Shown here in pieces: positions 34,575 to 47,177 of a stretch of 64,000 bases of DNA (position 1 is its first letter; each line of letters begins with the position of its first letter). A program made the translations under genes and the position numbers. Source of the stretch: Phycomyces nitens (taxonomy: Eukaryota > Mucoromycota > Mucoromycetes > Mucorales > Phycomycetaceae); contig JAHRBC010000005.1 in NCBI GenBank assembly GCA_022702545.1, positions 1,302,001 to 1,366,000 on the forward strand. The letters run 5' to 3'. Below the pieces are notes generated by a model. That model was not told the DNA's origin. It was given only the letters and a program-made list of their open reading frames with translations, and searched no databases.

Positions 34575-37500
34575 TTATTTTATATGCCAAATAGCCTTCT
34601 ATAAGATTGGATATATAAAAAATATGGACACACAAATGTCAGTAATGCATAGTGGAGTGTATTTTGTTTTCCTTACAGTATCATTGCCTCGCTTTTCTTT
34701 GACTGCAATCTCTTTGATCTTTGTTTCAATGTGACGCCGTGAGATGTCTTTTAGAGCTCTAGAATATTGCAAGTTAGAGTAGTCTTTGGGATCTTAATAG
34801 ACTTACTCGTGTGATTTTGCCTCTGATACAAGCAGTTTCATATTGCCAGGTTGGCTAAGAATGACCTATAAAACAAAAATCATTTTTTAAAAAAAAGAAA
34901 AAGGTGAATAATACATGTACATACGCTGATCAATGCATCCGTATGCTCTTTTATGAATGATGGTGCCTTTTGACCATTTGTACCATCGACTACAGCAAAT
35001 GGATCGTACCCTTCTTCAATATCTTTATAGGACAGCAGAAATGTAAAAAAAAACATGAGCAACAATAATTCAATCCATTTCATCCCAAACATTCTTCACA
35101 TACCCATACACATCTTGGTCTCATACGGTCTCAATGTCTCGTTATCAGACATATCTGAATCGTTTTCAAAGTATGGCCCAATAATCTTTTTACCAGAAGA
35201 CATGTTCTATATAAAACATCATTAGCATTATATTTGAACATCGCTAATCCTACTGTCTACCTTTCTTGTGGGTGGACGCAGTGGGAGGCTATGTCGTGAA
35301 TGCTTGCTTTCCTGTTCGCTATCTCCATCATCATCACTGTTAATGCGCTCACTATCCGATACATAGCCTTCAGGAACTAGCCAGCTTGCCTACAAAAAAA
35401 AACAACAACAACAACTTAAATAACGTACTTGAGTGTTTATCCAATTTTACTTACATCTTCTGGATCTATTGGATCGACACCAAAGTCTTCATCATCTTCA
35501 TCACCACTCTGGATATCTTCACCTTCACCTTCTGGTTCCCATTCAGCCTCACTATCATGTTCATAATCGATCAAGCCTTCGTCTCTTGCAAATGGAGTCT
35601 TTCCTGAAACATTCTGACTAGACTTTGTCCATGTACCTAAGCAAAAGACACTTAATTATATATACAGTCGTATGTTTGTATCATCTAGTTTACCATAGTA
35701 GGCTGGTCGTACATCTTCTGGAAAGTGAAGCAGTTTCATCTTTACAAGTGAATTCAAGCTTCGGTTGTTTAGGAAATCTGCATTGGCTCCAGATAACCCA
35801 GGACCAAGCCAGACATTACGCAAATTAATCTTTCGTTGAACACCCCTCTTCTTTGTAGTCTTGGGGCCACAACTCTTGAGTTCATTTATAAAGCGCTCAC
35901 GAACAGTCGCTGATTCTACCATGGATCGTGTAAATAAACACTGGATTTTATACAGAAACTGAGCTTACCAAGAGGAGGAGATTGAGTTAAAACGGTTGAA
36001 TAGCTCTTGAGGACATCTTCAATGTTCTCTCTTGCTTTTTTGGTAGGATTTGGTACAGACATTGTTGTAAACTCCTTGACAAAGAAAGGTTGAAAGAGAG
36101 TGGACTTTGGTGTCTCTGTTGCTTAATAACAAGGCACATTAACAATCTCAAATAGCCAAAAATTGATAAAGTAAAAAACAAAAATTACCAGAATCGCAGA
36201 GGAATATTCCAGTCTGTTTCTCTTCCTTTGGTTTTGTAAATAAAGAGGTCAATCGAAGTTGAGACTAGGTTGACAAAAGTTGTTGATTAGACATTGGCCT
36301 TTTGGAACTTGGTAAAATGACTGGTTGAGATAAAAAAAAAGTCTCTCACTTGTTCTTTCTTTTTGCGTTCTTCATCTCGTATCTTCTTTTCTTCTTCACG
36401 TTTCTTGCGTTCTTCTTCACGGTACCGCTTTTCCTCTTCACGTTTCTTGCGCTCCTCTTCCCGTAGCCGCTTTTCTTCTTCACGTTTAGTCTTTTCTTCT
36501 TCCTAAAATAAAAAAACCAAAAGTATTAGACAAATAGCCACATTATTTAGCAAAATGGCATAATCTGATCTACCTTTCTCTTTCTCTTTTCTTCCTTTTC
36601 TTGTTCATTTTCTTCCACAACCTTTCGAAGCTCCTCAGTCATCTAAGACCATTGACAGCCATATTAGAATAAACCTTTATAATGTATATGATTACCTGTA
36701 CATCGACTGGAGCCTTTGTTTGGATCCTTCGAGATTTTGTGTTTAGTAACATTAGCTTCTGCTCCAAGGAAAGACTTGTAAACATCTCTGTGACCGATTC
36801 AGACATCTAAAGACAACAGTTTATATCCAGTCCATCGTCATATAGAGTTTTTCTTGTAATTACATTCTTTCTTTTTAGCCTTCTAGACTCAATGACCTGT
36901 TGTATATCCAAAGGAAAGTTTGATATATCATTTACTTCCCACCGCCCAAACGATAAATGCTAAACAAGATGATAAAGATCCATATTGAGCACATTATAGC
37001 CGTGAAAAAAGAAGAAGAAAAAGGTATTTACATTAGGTACAGAGGTAGGTGCACCTTCAATTGAAGAAAGCACACCATGGTTCACACCGTATCTTTCTCG
37101 GTGAGCTACTGTCCTGATTGCCCTCTCAATAATATCCGTAAAATGATCCGCAACTAGTCAAATGGTGCATTATTACGATACTCTTTATTTCTTATTTTAC
37201 CCAAATGATTTTTTTCTAATGAAATATCGCATACCATTTTCGTTTCTTATCCATGGAGAAAGGATTGAATTGATTCGAACTGAAAGCAAGTTGATCTTTT
37301 CATCACTAGTAAAGATCATCTAGTCTTGTCAGTGTGTGTGCGTGTTTGTCTTTGAGTCTATGCAGAAACAAGATTTACGTCTACCTTTCTTGTATTAGGG
37401 CAGCAATTAAATCTCGATATTCGGGTTGAATTTCGGGCAGCTTTTGGAGGAGTAACGGATCAGCCTCGAGTGTGGCTCGCATATTTCGAAACTTTGTGAC

Positions 37501-37995
37501 ATCTGGAAATTAAACAAGATTAGTAAATGGAGTCCATTCGACTTGGACATCCGCAGGAAATATATATATGTATATATATATGTATATATATCAAGACGTA
37601 CACTCGATAATGCTGGGATGGTTTTCAAATCGTATTCTTGGTTCGATATAGTTGAGTCTTCCGTTCTCGAGTAATCCTGACAGCTGCAGGATAATAAATA
37701 AGTTTATGTAGGGATTGCAAAATGTTTGTGAGTTACTCGTCCTCTTAATCCTTGCTAGATTGCTTTAAATATGTACCTCCTTTGATAATGATGGATCGGG
37801 CACTCGCACTAGAAAGAAAATAAAATAAAAATAAAAGTAGCAGAGATAAATGGTTAGAAATCGCTTAATTCTTGGAACCGATTTGGGCATCTCACAGGTG
37901 CGGATCATTTCAGAAATATTGGCGATCTGGACATTATCAACAATCATGTCTTTTTGCAAAGAGGTTTCGGGCAGCTCAGGTGGAGGAATGTCCAT
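34575..37995 (-). CDS. RLF2: Chromatin assembly factor 1 large subunit (p150/Cac1)
   Basis: About 15 exons, roughly 800 residues. A long alpha-helical N-terminal region begins MDIPPPELPETSLQKDMIVD. The KER segment (36360-36640) is a run of KKREEE/REEERK repeats. A PIP-like box SQLRLTSLFTKP follows, then the conserved core KMKLLHFPEDVRPAYYG/TW, the acidic stretch GEDIQSGDEDDEDFGVDPID, and ASWLVPEGYVSDSERINSDD. The C-terminal winged-helix region ends in KAIWHIK. The last exon is 34575-34598, joined after GNDT. CAF-1 deposits H3-H4 onto newly replicated DNA through PCNA; this subunit carries the PCNA and histone-binding parts. An ATG begins the exon at 36807, so the N-terminal exons could in principle be a separate gene, but frames join cleanly. 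Promoter shared with the STRIP gene. Confidence 0.85.
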
Positions 37996-38063
37996 GATGA
38001 ATAGAATCTAATTAAACTAGAGAATTCCAAGCACAAAAATGATATTTGTTCCCTTTAACTGGG

Positions 38064-38069
38064 ACGCGA
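38064..38069. promoter_or_regulatory. ACGCGA MBF/E2F-like element
   Basis: GGGACGCGAA lies about 70 bp upstream of the CAF-1 start codon, in the 227 bp divergent promoter. The core resembles MCB/E2F-type G1/S sites, which would fit a replication-coupled chaperone. Only one copy is seen. Confidence 0.25.
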
Positions 38070-38222
38070 ATATTTCCAAAAGTCACGTCTGGCCTAGTTT
38101 ATATTACTTTATCCCCTTGTCCGCAACCCAAAAGTAAACCCCCAATATATATATATATATATGAAAGATACAAATATAAAGAGCCTGAAAGTTGATCAAG
38201 ACTCTCTATAGGTCCTAGCCGC

Positions 38223-41068
38223 ATGTCTAATGAACAGGACTTGAATGACCAAAAGATGCAGGATCCTTTGATTGCTCCAGACTATCTAAAGCAAATGGCC
38301 AAAGCGCTCTCTGGCAAGGCCAAGGTATAATTCTTTTTGGAATCCTTGCTTGCTTGTTTTGCTTTGTTTTGCTTTTTTCTCGTAATTTGCTTAATTCTCC
38401 ACACCTTGACAATGTAGCATGTTCATCCATATGAGTATCGAGACACGCAAGACTTTGATCTAGAGATCGATGAGTTTTTTAATTATGCAAAAGTCGCTTC
38501 AGATCTGCAAGCCTGTCGACATGATTCAACAGACAGCCATGGTCCATGTAAAGAAGATTGAGCAGTACTAGATCTTTAGTCAAGCACGAGGTAGCTGATG
38601 GGGTTTGGTTTTTTTTAGTGTGGAGAAAAAGGTCGATAAGAGAACGAGAAGAAGAGGTCAAGTCTCTGCTCAACCAGCTCGAGTACACAGAACAAGACCA
38701 ACGCCTGATTGCCTTGGAGCATCTCCTGTTGATCTCTTTAGGTCGGAGCATTAGAAAATAGGCATGCAAGATCATCTTACTGAGATGTTATATAGGAGAC
38801 ATAAAGGGGACAATGGTGCTTCCGTTGCTATCAAGGATCGGAGCAATATCGGTCTTCTTTCAGGCCTTGAAGCGTAGTTATGCTTCCTTGCACGCACTCG
38901 AGTAAGCTATTAGACCAAAGACATTCCAAAACTATGCTTATTTTTATTTGATGAAAGCCAGGGGCAGACTGACCAGATCGTTTTGGAAAATACGATCAAA
39001 GAAGTCAATCAACTTCAATCTCTACTCTATATCCTTATTGAATACTGTCGGCAGGAAAAAATGTTCTCAAGTGGCCAAGGTAATTTGAATATTTACGCCA
39101 AGGCCTTGAAAATAACAGATCAAATAAACAAAACAAAAACAAAAACAAAATACTTGCATAGTACGATTGGATTCTGGATTCCTTGAATTTCTTTTCAAGG
39201 AAATCACGACGCTCAAGGAAAAGTACATTCGATCATCATTAGTAAAAAAGGTACATGGTATATTGCTCACAGGACATGTAGCCTAACCTTTCCATAGCTA
39301 GTTCTTCTCCTATGGAAAACGGTGCTTGTTTATTTTGGTGGATCTAAACAGCTTAAAGAGACAAGAGAAAGAATGAGAAAACAATATGGACTTTGTCGAG
39401 ATGGCCATGGAAAGTATAGCTATACAATCACATCTTACAACTTGTATTTATCATTACTCCCATCCAGACCCTGTGACCAAGTGTTATCCAGAAGATTTTT
39501 ATCGGTTCCAAGAGGAAATGGTAGAAAAGTATTCGGCCTTTTCGACACCAAAGGTTCCTGATATCATCTCCAACCCACGATCTATAAAGACCACCCCAGA
39601 GCTGTCCGAGGCAATGGGCGTGAGTGCTGCAATCAATCAGACCACACTACCATACCAAACACTCTTTCCACCCAAACAAAACCCAGTCAATCCGGAAGAG
39701 AACCAAGAAGGAGTATCAGAACAACAGGAAAAGCCATCTTCGCCCAAAGGACCTACAACCATCTCTTTGCCTGTTACAGAAAACGGCCCTAGTTTCCCAA
39801 AGAGTCTAAAGGAGGCTGGGGAGATTTATCTCAAGAACCTACACATCTCTTTGGCAGATTACCAGATGATCCATGAGCGCGAAGAAGCAATCAATCGATG
39901 GCAGGCTCTGAAATCATTAAAGGGTAGATCCGACGAGGGTACTCCCAATGGATCCTTGCAAGATGCAGTAGAGGATAGAGTTGAAGAAATCTACGCAAGT
40001 ACTCACCATTCAATTTGAGCTAGATACTTTTATTATTATAAGCTGTGGGTCTATTAACATGTTCTGTGATAAACTTTGGTAGTCATACATTGCCCCTCAC
40101 TTGCAGACCATAGTTATTGTATTCTTGAAACTATTGCTTTTGTCAATCAACCCAACCAAGCCGGAAGATCGCTCAGAGCCACCCACAGTTGAGGAAGCCG
40201 ATGTGGTCCGTGACAAGGAGATTACGGCAAAGGCAGTGTCGGCTACGCTGTGGTTGCTGTTGAAATGGTTCAAGCTATCTCGTAAGTCAATACTCTTGAA
40301 AACATGCTGTCGTTCTGGATCTAGAGTTACAAACAACTAGATGTTCTGAAATACGAGTACTTTTCGCAACTTTTGGTCGATTCCGGAAGTATGTTGCTCA
40401 TCTTAAAGATCCTTGGATTACAGGAGATTACTTCTGTGGTAGCTACCAAGTCAGATGTAGACCAATATAGGTGAGTTCAAGGTATATATATATATAAAAG
40501 ACTCTGGTTGGCTCAACATTGTATATTAGCCTCTTGACCCATCTTGAGGTGCAAAGAGATGATGATGAGCAGCAAGATAATGGCATTTACACCAGCCAGA
40601 GAAACATGTTTTGGACCATCAACCTCTTGAGGGTTCTTCAGATGCTGTCAAAGCGCAAGACGGCCCGTATTCTGCTACTGGTTCAATACAAGTCTTCTGC
40701 AAGTAGTTCTTTTTTTTAAAGAGACTATTGAGCGAGTGTTGATCTAATACAGAGTGGTCTAGGCAATTCTCAAGCGTGTATTGAAAATCAAGAACCCCAC
40801 CATGGAGCTATACACACTAAAGATCATCCAAAGCCAAACACGCTTCCTTGGCCGTCGATGGCGATACCGTAGGTTGCTTTGAGCCAGAGACGATATTGAC
40901 TCTTTATTTGTAGTAAACATGAAGACCGTGTCTGCGATCTATATGCGTAACCAGCCTTTGCTTAGGGATGACTGGCTGGTGACGGTCGACTCTGAAAAGG
41001 AACTGGAAGCTGCTGATGTAAGTCCAACAGTCGTGCAATAGATAAAGATAGATAGATGCTGCTAGTAT

Positions 41069-41100
<32 letters not shown>

Positions 41101-42073
41101 AAACAACAAAAACAATAATAATAATAATCATTATAATAATAAATAATAAAAGGCACAAGAGAAGCATCTGAGAGTATTAGTTCAACTATACCATGGACAA
41201 CGTTATTTGCCTGAAATGCTTCCACCTGCAGATGATCATACCAACACCGAGGGTGGAATTTTTAGTCTGGCTAGAAGAGGCAATCGGGAAGATTATAGTC
41301 TTGATGGACCCATGTCAATGGCAGAGGTTGAACTGGCGCCTGACTTTGAGGAAACCTGTTATCGGTGGGTGCAAGAAGAACTGGAATCAACTGACGAGAT
41401 TGAGGTGGACACCCGCGACGCTTGGGCGATTGGAACGCCTGTTCCTTCAAAGAATGAGCCTATTTCCCCACGTCTGTTGGCAGCAGAGATTAACAAGCTG
41501 TATCGAGAAGAACTAGAGCAGGAATTCAAAGTGGAGGCTCCAGTAGTGGTGGAAGACGGGTGGGATGCACCTGCTCTCGTGGGACCCACCATAACCAGCA
41601 CTACAGCCAAGATCAAGGCCAAATATGCAGGCAATACTCACGATGACTATGAAAACGACAGTGACAGTGATGAAGAAGTTCAGGATGATGATCCTCTTGG
41701 AGACATCAACTGGGAAACTCTTACCGAGAAAGACCTGGTCGACCGATTGACAAAGGTTGAAGAGAACACCAGCCGTAGATGGTTGAATATTGACATCAAT
41801 GACCCATCGTATCTCAAAGTACTCAATACCTTTGAGGGAGAGAGTCTGGAGGAGCCGATTCCCGATGATGATTGGATCATAACCCCTGATGAAGCCTTGG
41901 GAAACTCTGCAGAGGATGGGTACAGTGCAGTCGATGACGATGACGATACTTGGGGAGATCCAGCACATAGTGTCCAGCAGCAAGACTTTGAGCAAGGAAA
42001 CACCTGGAACAACCCTCCAAGCATAGACGATTCTTGGAGTACGACCAGCAAGTCTAATGAGAACTGGGGTTAA
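38223..42073 (+). CDS. FAR11: STRIP1/2 (Far11) homolog, STRIPAK scaffold
   Basis: About 12 exons, roughly 1,000 residues. N1221-type N-terminal half: HPYEYRDTQDFDLEIDEFFN, EYTEQDQRLIALEHLLLISL, then FKEITTLKEKYIRSSLVKKL VLLLWKTVLVYFGG. The DUF3402-type half contains FYRFQEEMVEKYSAFSTPKV, LPYQTLFPPKQNP, EAGEIYLKNLHISLADYQM and PHLQTIVIVFLKLLLLSINP. Later exons hold YTSQRNMFWTINLLRVLQML, TLKIIQSQTRFLGRRWR, NMKTVSAIYMRNQPLLRDDW, and AADAQEKHLRVLVQLYHGQR. STRIP proteins are armadillo-like scaffolds that link striatin/PP2A and GCK kinases, controlling cell fusion, septation and cell cycle. The last exon adds about 240 acidic, disordered residues ending in a W/N/S-rich tail, which looks lineage-specific. 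First exon 38223-38324. A CAA microsatellite fills the last intron. Confidence 0.88.
41069..41152 (+). repeat. CAA/AAT trinucleotide microsatellite in intron
   Basis: About ten CAA units followed by interrupted CAAAAA and AAT units, inside the last intron of the STRIP gene, directly before the acceptor region. Confidence 0.85.
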
Positions 42074-42354
42074 CCTTTAAGCCTTTAGATCCTTCTTCTT
42101 TACTATGATGAAATTAATTCCTATAGATATAAAAACTTGGTATGGATAATGTGCTATAAACCTGTTGCTTATTCTCAATAACCTTTTTCATTACAAACTT
42201 GTTTGGGAAAATAAAGTTCTTTTTTTTTTTAATAAATAAAAAAAAAGATGTTTCAAAAAATATAATAATAATAAATGGGCATATATAAGAATTTGTTTTA
42301 TAAAATGCCCAGTAGTTGGAAACCGGCTAGCCTTTTTTCTTCCTTCCTTTACAA
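42074..42354. other. Short intergenic spacer
   Basis: 3' flank of the STRIP gene and promoter of the lipase. A run of T (42220-42230) faces an A run. No exon visible. Confidence 0.5.
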
Positions 42355-44149
42355 ATGCTTTTCTCGATACCCATTCTCGACAGACTAACATTTAGAGACT
42401 ACCAAGGGTAAAGAATGTCATTGTGTTTGAATGCCACTAATCTTAAGTCTCCAGTCTAGTTTTAACAGTCTTCTTTTTCGGCTTTGAGAATGTCATTCGA
42501 GTGATTGTGACATTCTTGCCAAAGTTTGTCATCAACCTCATTGATGCCTTTATTGATAGGTAAATCCCCCAAGACAGCATCAAAAACCAAACATTCATTC
42601 AATTGCAATAAAGTACATTTCCCTGGCTCTCCAAACTCGAGAGTGAGCCACATGTTAGTCCACTTGAGAAAGCAGAGTCGTTTGAAAAGATGATGTTGAT
42701 ATGGTAAGAATACTCGATACTTGAATATCTCAATAGAAGAAGAAGAAGAAAAACTTTCTGATTGTTTGTATTCTGCTCCATGTATACATATTTATTTATA
42801 TATAGGAAAAATTATCTATCAGAACAACATCTTGTACGTACTCAAGACGACTACCTTTTATGCGTGCATCGTATCCCAGCCATCATTAAATCTGCAAAAC
42901 AGCCAAGCGAGGATGTTCTCCGGTCTTTTTGTGATGGAAGCAAAAGAGGGATCAAGATTGTTGACAACATTGACGAATTTAAGCAGCAAAAGACCGATAC
43001 GAAATTCACTGGAAAACCAGTCGTGCTCCTGTACCATGGGTTTCTAATGTCTTCAGAAGTCTGGGTCTGCAATGTGGATGAGTATCGTAATTTGCCACTG
43101 CTGCTTGCTCAACAAGGATACGATGTCTGGCTGGGCAATGCACGGGGTAATAAGTATAGCCAAAACCATCTCAAGCTGAATCCACGGCACCAGGAGTTCT
43201 GGGAGTTTTCTATCAATGAATTTGCAATGATTGATCTTCCTGACGTAGTAGACGTGAGTGAAAGAAGGTCAATATTCAATCATTTGTTTGGTTACATAAC
43301 TATCCATTGCAGTATATTCTCAAGATTACCGGTGCACCAAATCTCACCTATATTGGCTTCTCTCAAGGCACAGCACAGGCATTTGCTGGATTGTCTGTCA
43401 ATCCAAGATTAAACGAAAAGATCAATCTGTTTATTGCTCTTGCTCCTGCAACTGCTCCAAAGGGGCTTCGGAACCCATTGATAGATACATTTGTTAAAGC
43501 GACTCCATCTGTCATTTATCTCTTGTTTGGACGCAAGACCCCTCTAAAGCTAGCCTTGTTCTGGCAAAGAATCATCAGTCCACCAATGTTTGTTAAGCTT
43601 ATTGACGGAAGCGTTGGGTTCTTGTTTGGATGGACTGGCCGTAACATGTCTGCTGATCAAAAACTAGTCAGCTACCAGCATCTCTACAGTCTAACCAGCG
43701 TAAAGTCCTTGGTGGTAAGTGTATTTATCAAGACCAAATGGATATTAACTGTTTGACAGCATTGGTTCCAAATCATCAGAGTCGGCCGCTTCCAGATGTA
43801 CGATGAGATGCCCAGTCGGCTGCCCTATCATACCGTAAATGCGGTTATGGATCATGTCCCTCCAAAGTTCCCTACCAACCAGATCACAACTCCCATTGCT
43901 ATCTTTTATGGTCGTTCAGACTCTTTGGTCGACTTTAATGTTCTGGCGGCCGATTTACCAAGCCCTCTGGCCTATGTAAAGTCCATCAAGTCTTGGGAGC
44001 ATTTGGACTTTTTGTGGGCAGAAGATATTGAGACGATTGTATATCCAGACATCCTCCGTCTCATCAACTATTTCAATCCCTTTCCACAGGACAAGAAACG
44101 CAAGGAGCTGGATACATCAGTCTCTATGCCTCTCAGGGCCATGAAATAA
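42355..44149 (+). CDS. TGL1: Membrane-anchored triacylglycerol lipase/sterol esterase (Tgl1-like)
   Basis: Six exons (42355-42407, 42455-42559, 42614-42703, 42806-43253, 43313-43714, 43760-44149) give 495 residues. The N-terminus MLFSIPILDRLTFRDYQG plus the hydrophobic segment LVLTVFFFGFENVIRVIVTF parallels the membrane anchor of yeast Tgl1. The acid-lipase fold follows: YLSEQHLVRTQDDYLLCVHR, LLYHGFLMSSEVW, YDVWLGNARGNKYSQNH, the nucleophile elbow GFSQG, the Asp in FYGRSDSLVD and the His in WEHLDFLWAED. Tgl1/Yeh enzymes hydrolyse steryl esters on lipid droplets. A 63-codon minus-strand frame over exons 2-3 (42462-42653) is a shadow of this gene. Stops of this gene and the potassium transporter lie 88 bp apart (convergent). 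Confidence 0.93.
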
Positions 44150-44236
44150 CTTACTATTACTAATCTCTTTAAAAGCTATTAATATAATAAAGAAAAACTG
44201 TAAAAGTTTATTGATCAACAATTTACAAATAACATC

Positions 44237-45987
44237 CTAATAATGGCGACCAGGCCCCTTTGGAGGATTAGGATTAGGATTAGGATTATGATTATGATTG
44301 TATTGATAGGGTTGATCATGGTGCAGAGTGGGTGAGCTAGACATTGCATTGTGGATATCAGGAGAGGATGGTCTTTGCTGTCGGATATCTATAGGCTGAA
44401 TAGATGCATAGTAGTTTGCTGGCTCAAAGTAGGATGTAGGACTAGAATACTCTGGGGATGTATACTGGGGAGCAGGCTGATGTATTGGGGTCTGGGTGCT
44501 ATAGGCATCGATTATGTTTTGCTGGTAGGGATCATTGTGAAGATAACCCATATCAGCAGTTGGTTGGGTGTATGCTCGTTGAGGAACTGGTGGTATATCG
44601 TTGTCATAATATCCACGCAACATTGGGGTTCCAGGCTCACTGTGCTGTCTATAAGATTGCTGGTAGGTATCAGATCTTGAATAGACTGATGGTTGGTAAT
44701 TCAGATTGACGACCGTGGATCCAGACAAGGGTGTAGATGCTTCACTGTGGAGTGTGTTTTGACGACCAAAAAATTGGACCTTTTCATGATAGAGATCGCT
44801 TTCATCTACCTTGGGAAGGGTTGGAAGAGTGGCTGTCCTGTTGAGATTGTCATTTTTCATGCCATTTGCCTTTGTCTTTCTTGCGTTTTGATCATTGATT
44901 GCTGCTTCCTTTTTCTCTATTTCTCTGATTCGCCGTTTTCGATGTCTTTCAAGGATCTCGGATATTCTATATAGATCATGTCCACAATCATTAATATACT
45001 AATTACATGAAGAGCAAATTAAAAGTTACCGTTTATCAATCTTGTGGCAGCAATACTCTTTGAGGTTTCCTTGAATGTGACAGAGAACCGGCAGATAGAG
45101 CAAGCAACTCAATACAAAAGACAGAAACGATAGGCACCAGAGAATACAAGTGAAGCTCATCAACACGAGAGCCATACGTTGAGACCAATCTTCTCCATAT
45201 TCACTCCAATTTGTAGTAAATTCAAAGTTGTCTAAACAGTGTTAAATCAAGATCAAATGGGTTCCAAATAGACTCACTGTCTTTGTTTGTCCAGGCAGAA
45301 CGCAAGAGGGCGTATACTGTCATTCCAGCAATGATTTGACGAGGGCTCTGTGCGAATAGCAGACGCTTCCAACCTATATAATTATATATATATATTAATT
45401 ATTTTCCTTGCATGTTATATAAAATCTGGCTCTTACCCTTTAAAGTAAAGAACACAAAAAATGCCACATAGTCTGTTAATTTTCTGGAAGCGTGAATTGT
45501 TTGGAATAGGCAAAAGTGGGAGTAGCTCTTCATTGAATAGAATCGAGAGGCCATCACATTGGTGGCTGCGTAGGAGATGTTTCTGGACTTGATGATCTTC
45601 TTGGCCTTGATACTTTCCCAAGCCAGTAATAAAAAGGAGAGAATGATACAACCGACATAGATCCATTTGCTGATTTCAAACCGGATCAAAGGCTGTGTGG
45701 AAAGAGACCATTTCTAAAAAAACATAAAAGGTTGGCATGATTTGTGAACAGTCTATAATACTTGCATCGTAAATCAGCAGAATTCCAGCCGTCCATAGCT
45801 CTGCACAATAGACAAGCGTAGATACGGCTATAGAAAAGTAGAGCAAGATGAACTTGAAGGCCATCCAGCAGCCAGAGTCATGAAATTCATCCACATCCAC
45901 AAAATCGAACTTGTGGTCTGCTACGTGTTCACGCTTCCATTTGGGGCCCTTTTGAAACAGGCTTTCTCGCTTGAATTCGTTGGCCAT
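44237..45987 (-). CDS. KCH1: KCH/Prm6-family low-affinity potassium transporter
   Basis: Exons include 45766-45987 and 45437-45713; the remainder runs to the stop at 44237. Exon 1 encodes HDSGCWMAFKFILLYFSIAV and STLVYCAELWTAGILLIYD. It joins KWSLSTQPLIRFEISKWIYV, then VGCIILSFLLLAWESIKAKK, FCLFQTIHASRKLTDYVAFF and FAQSPRQIIAGMTVYALLR. These match the order of yeast Kch1 (ISKW, then WEAI, then FF-x-LK, then PRQ). The family imports K+ at the plasma membrane and supports calcium signalling during pheromone or stress response. The intron at 45714-45765 starts with GC (GAT|GCAAGT); a GT reading breaks the frame. The C-terminal tail of about 200 residues is Tyr/Gln/Pro-rich and ends in an NHNPNPNPNP repeat. 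Confidence 0.82.
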
Positions 45988-47177
45988 CCAGAGCAAGACA
46001 ATAAAGGAATGTAGTAAAGGGATATGAAGCTAATCCAAGTGGCGAGCTTGATTATTTAATGTTAAATTGCACCGTATAACGTAGTACTTTGTGGCAATCT
46101 TGTACACATTAGCATAATTACTGGGGTACAATATTATGCCTTCTTGATCCCATTATTCACAAATTAATATATATATATATATGTATATATATATAATGAT
46201 AATAATAATTGATATTAGGTAGATTACAATAATTAGCAAGTATGGCCATCTAATAAGCCACCATTGTATTATTGCTGGCCAAAAGGAACAATCTTGGGTT
46301 TAAAGCGGAACAAGTTATTTAAAGTGCAAGGACACTAGTTGCAATATTGCCATATATTGGTTATCCAATACCTGGGATTGCTTTGGATAGAAACCAGAAA
46401 AATAATTAAGAATTTGGCTCTATTTCCAATTGTTAAAGTACAATTGAACAAGACAAGTGTCTGGTATTGTTATGGAATAAATATATCAAGGGAATAAATC
46501 TAGTAAAGTATTTAGTTGATCCAAAGGGTTTACGGATCTACCCAATACTCGGGTTTTCTATTGGTCGTGATTGAGTCTGACCATCAGCCATTGTTTGGTG
46601 TGCTTGGATTCTGTTGCTCATCAATTTGAAATTGGCTGTCGATAGTTGCCAAGTAGCCACAATATTCAGCCAAGAACAAGTACAAATATTCAGCCTTTAT
46701 TTTATTTGGTCTATTAACATTTGATAAAACAAAACAAAACAAAACAAAACAAATAAATAAAATACATTTTCATGACTTGGAGATCAATTTGAATATTCGG
46801 GGTTTTAGTAGTAATACTCTCTCTATTTTTTATATTTTTCTTGGCTCAGTTAAAGTTGCCTTTTTGTACACAGCAATAGAATCTCACGTGAATTCTAGTG
46901 CTCTAATCGCAGCACTTGCACTGTCAAAGGCAAGTAAGCCTAATATCCTAGATTTCTATATGAAAAAGCCTAGGATTATAGCCTGTCCTCAAGGGCTCAA
47001 AGGTGGCTTTCTGTCGGGTATGTAATCTATAAAAAAAAGTATGGGTGAGCACGAATCGGGATAACTTAAGCTTTCGGTACCGCATATTTTCAGAAGCCAG
47101 GTACCAGAAGAAGAAATAGAAAGACCAAGAGTGTATTACTCTCTTTTTTCCTTTTATCATCATAGTTCCCATAGAGC
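45988..47177. other. Intergenic, no supported gene
   Basis: About 1.2 kb. Contains a TA run (46166-46195) and five AAAAC units (46728-46752). The 82-codon frame at 46777-47025 has no motif. It serves as the 5' flank of both the transporter and the formin. Confidence 0.5.

Noticed and set aside
42462..42653. 63-codon minus-strand frame that looked like a small protein
   Set aside because: The plus strand here encodes lipase exons 2 and 3, including the membrane anchor matched to Tgl1.
44262..44300. GGATTA hexamer run resembling telomere repeat
   Set aside because: The unit is GGATTA/TGATTA, not TTAGGG; it encodes the NPNP/NHNH tail of the KCH transporter and lies inside the coding frame.
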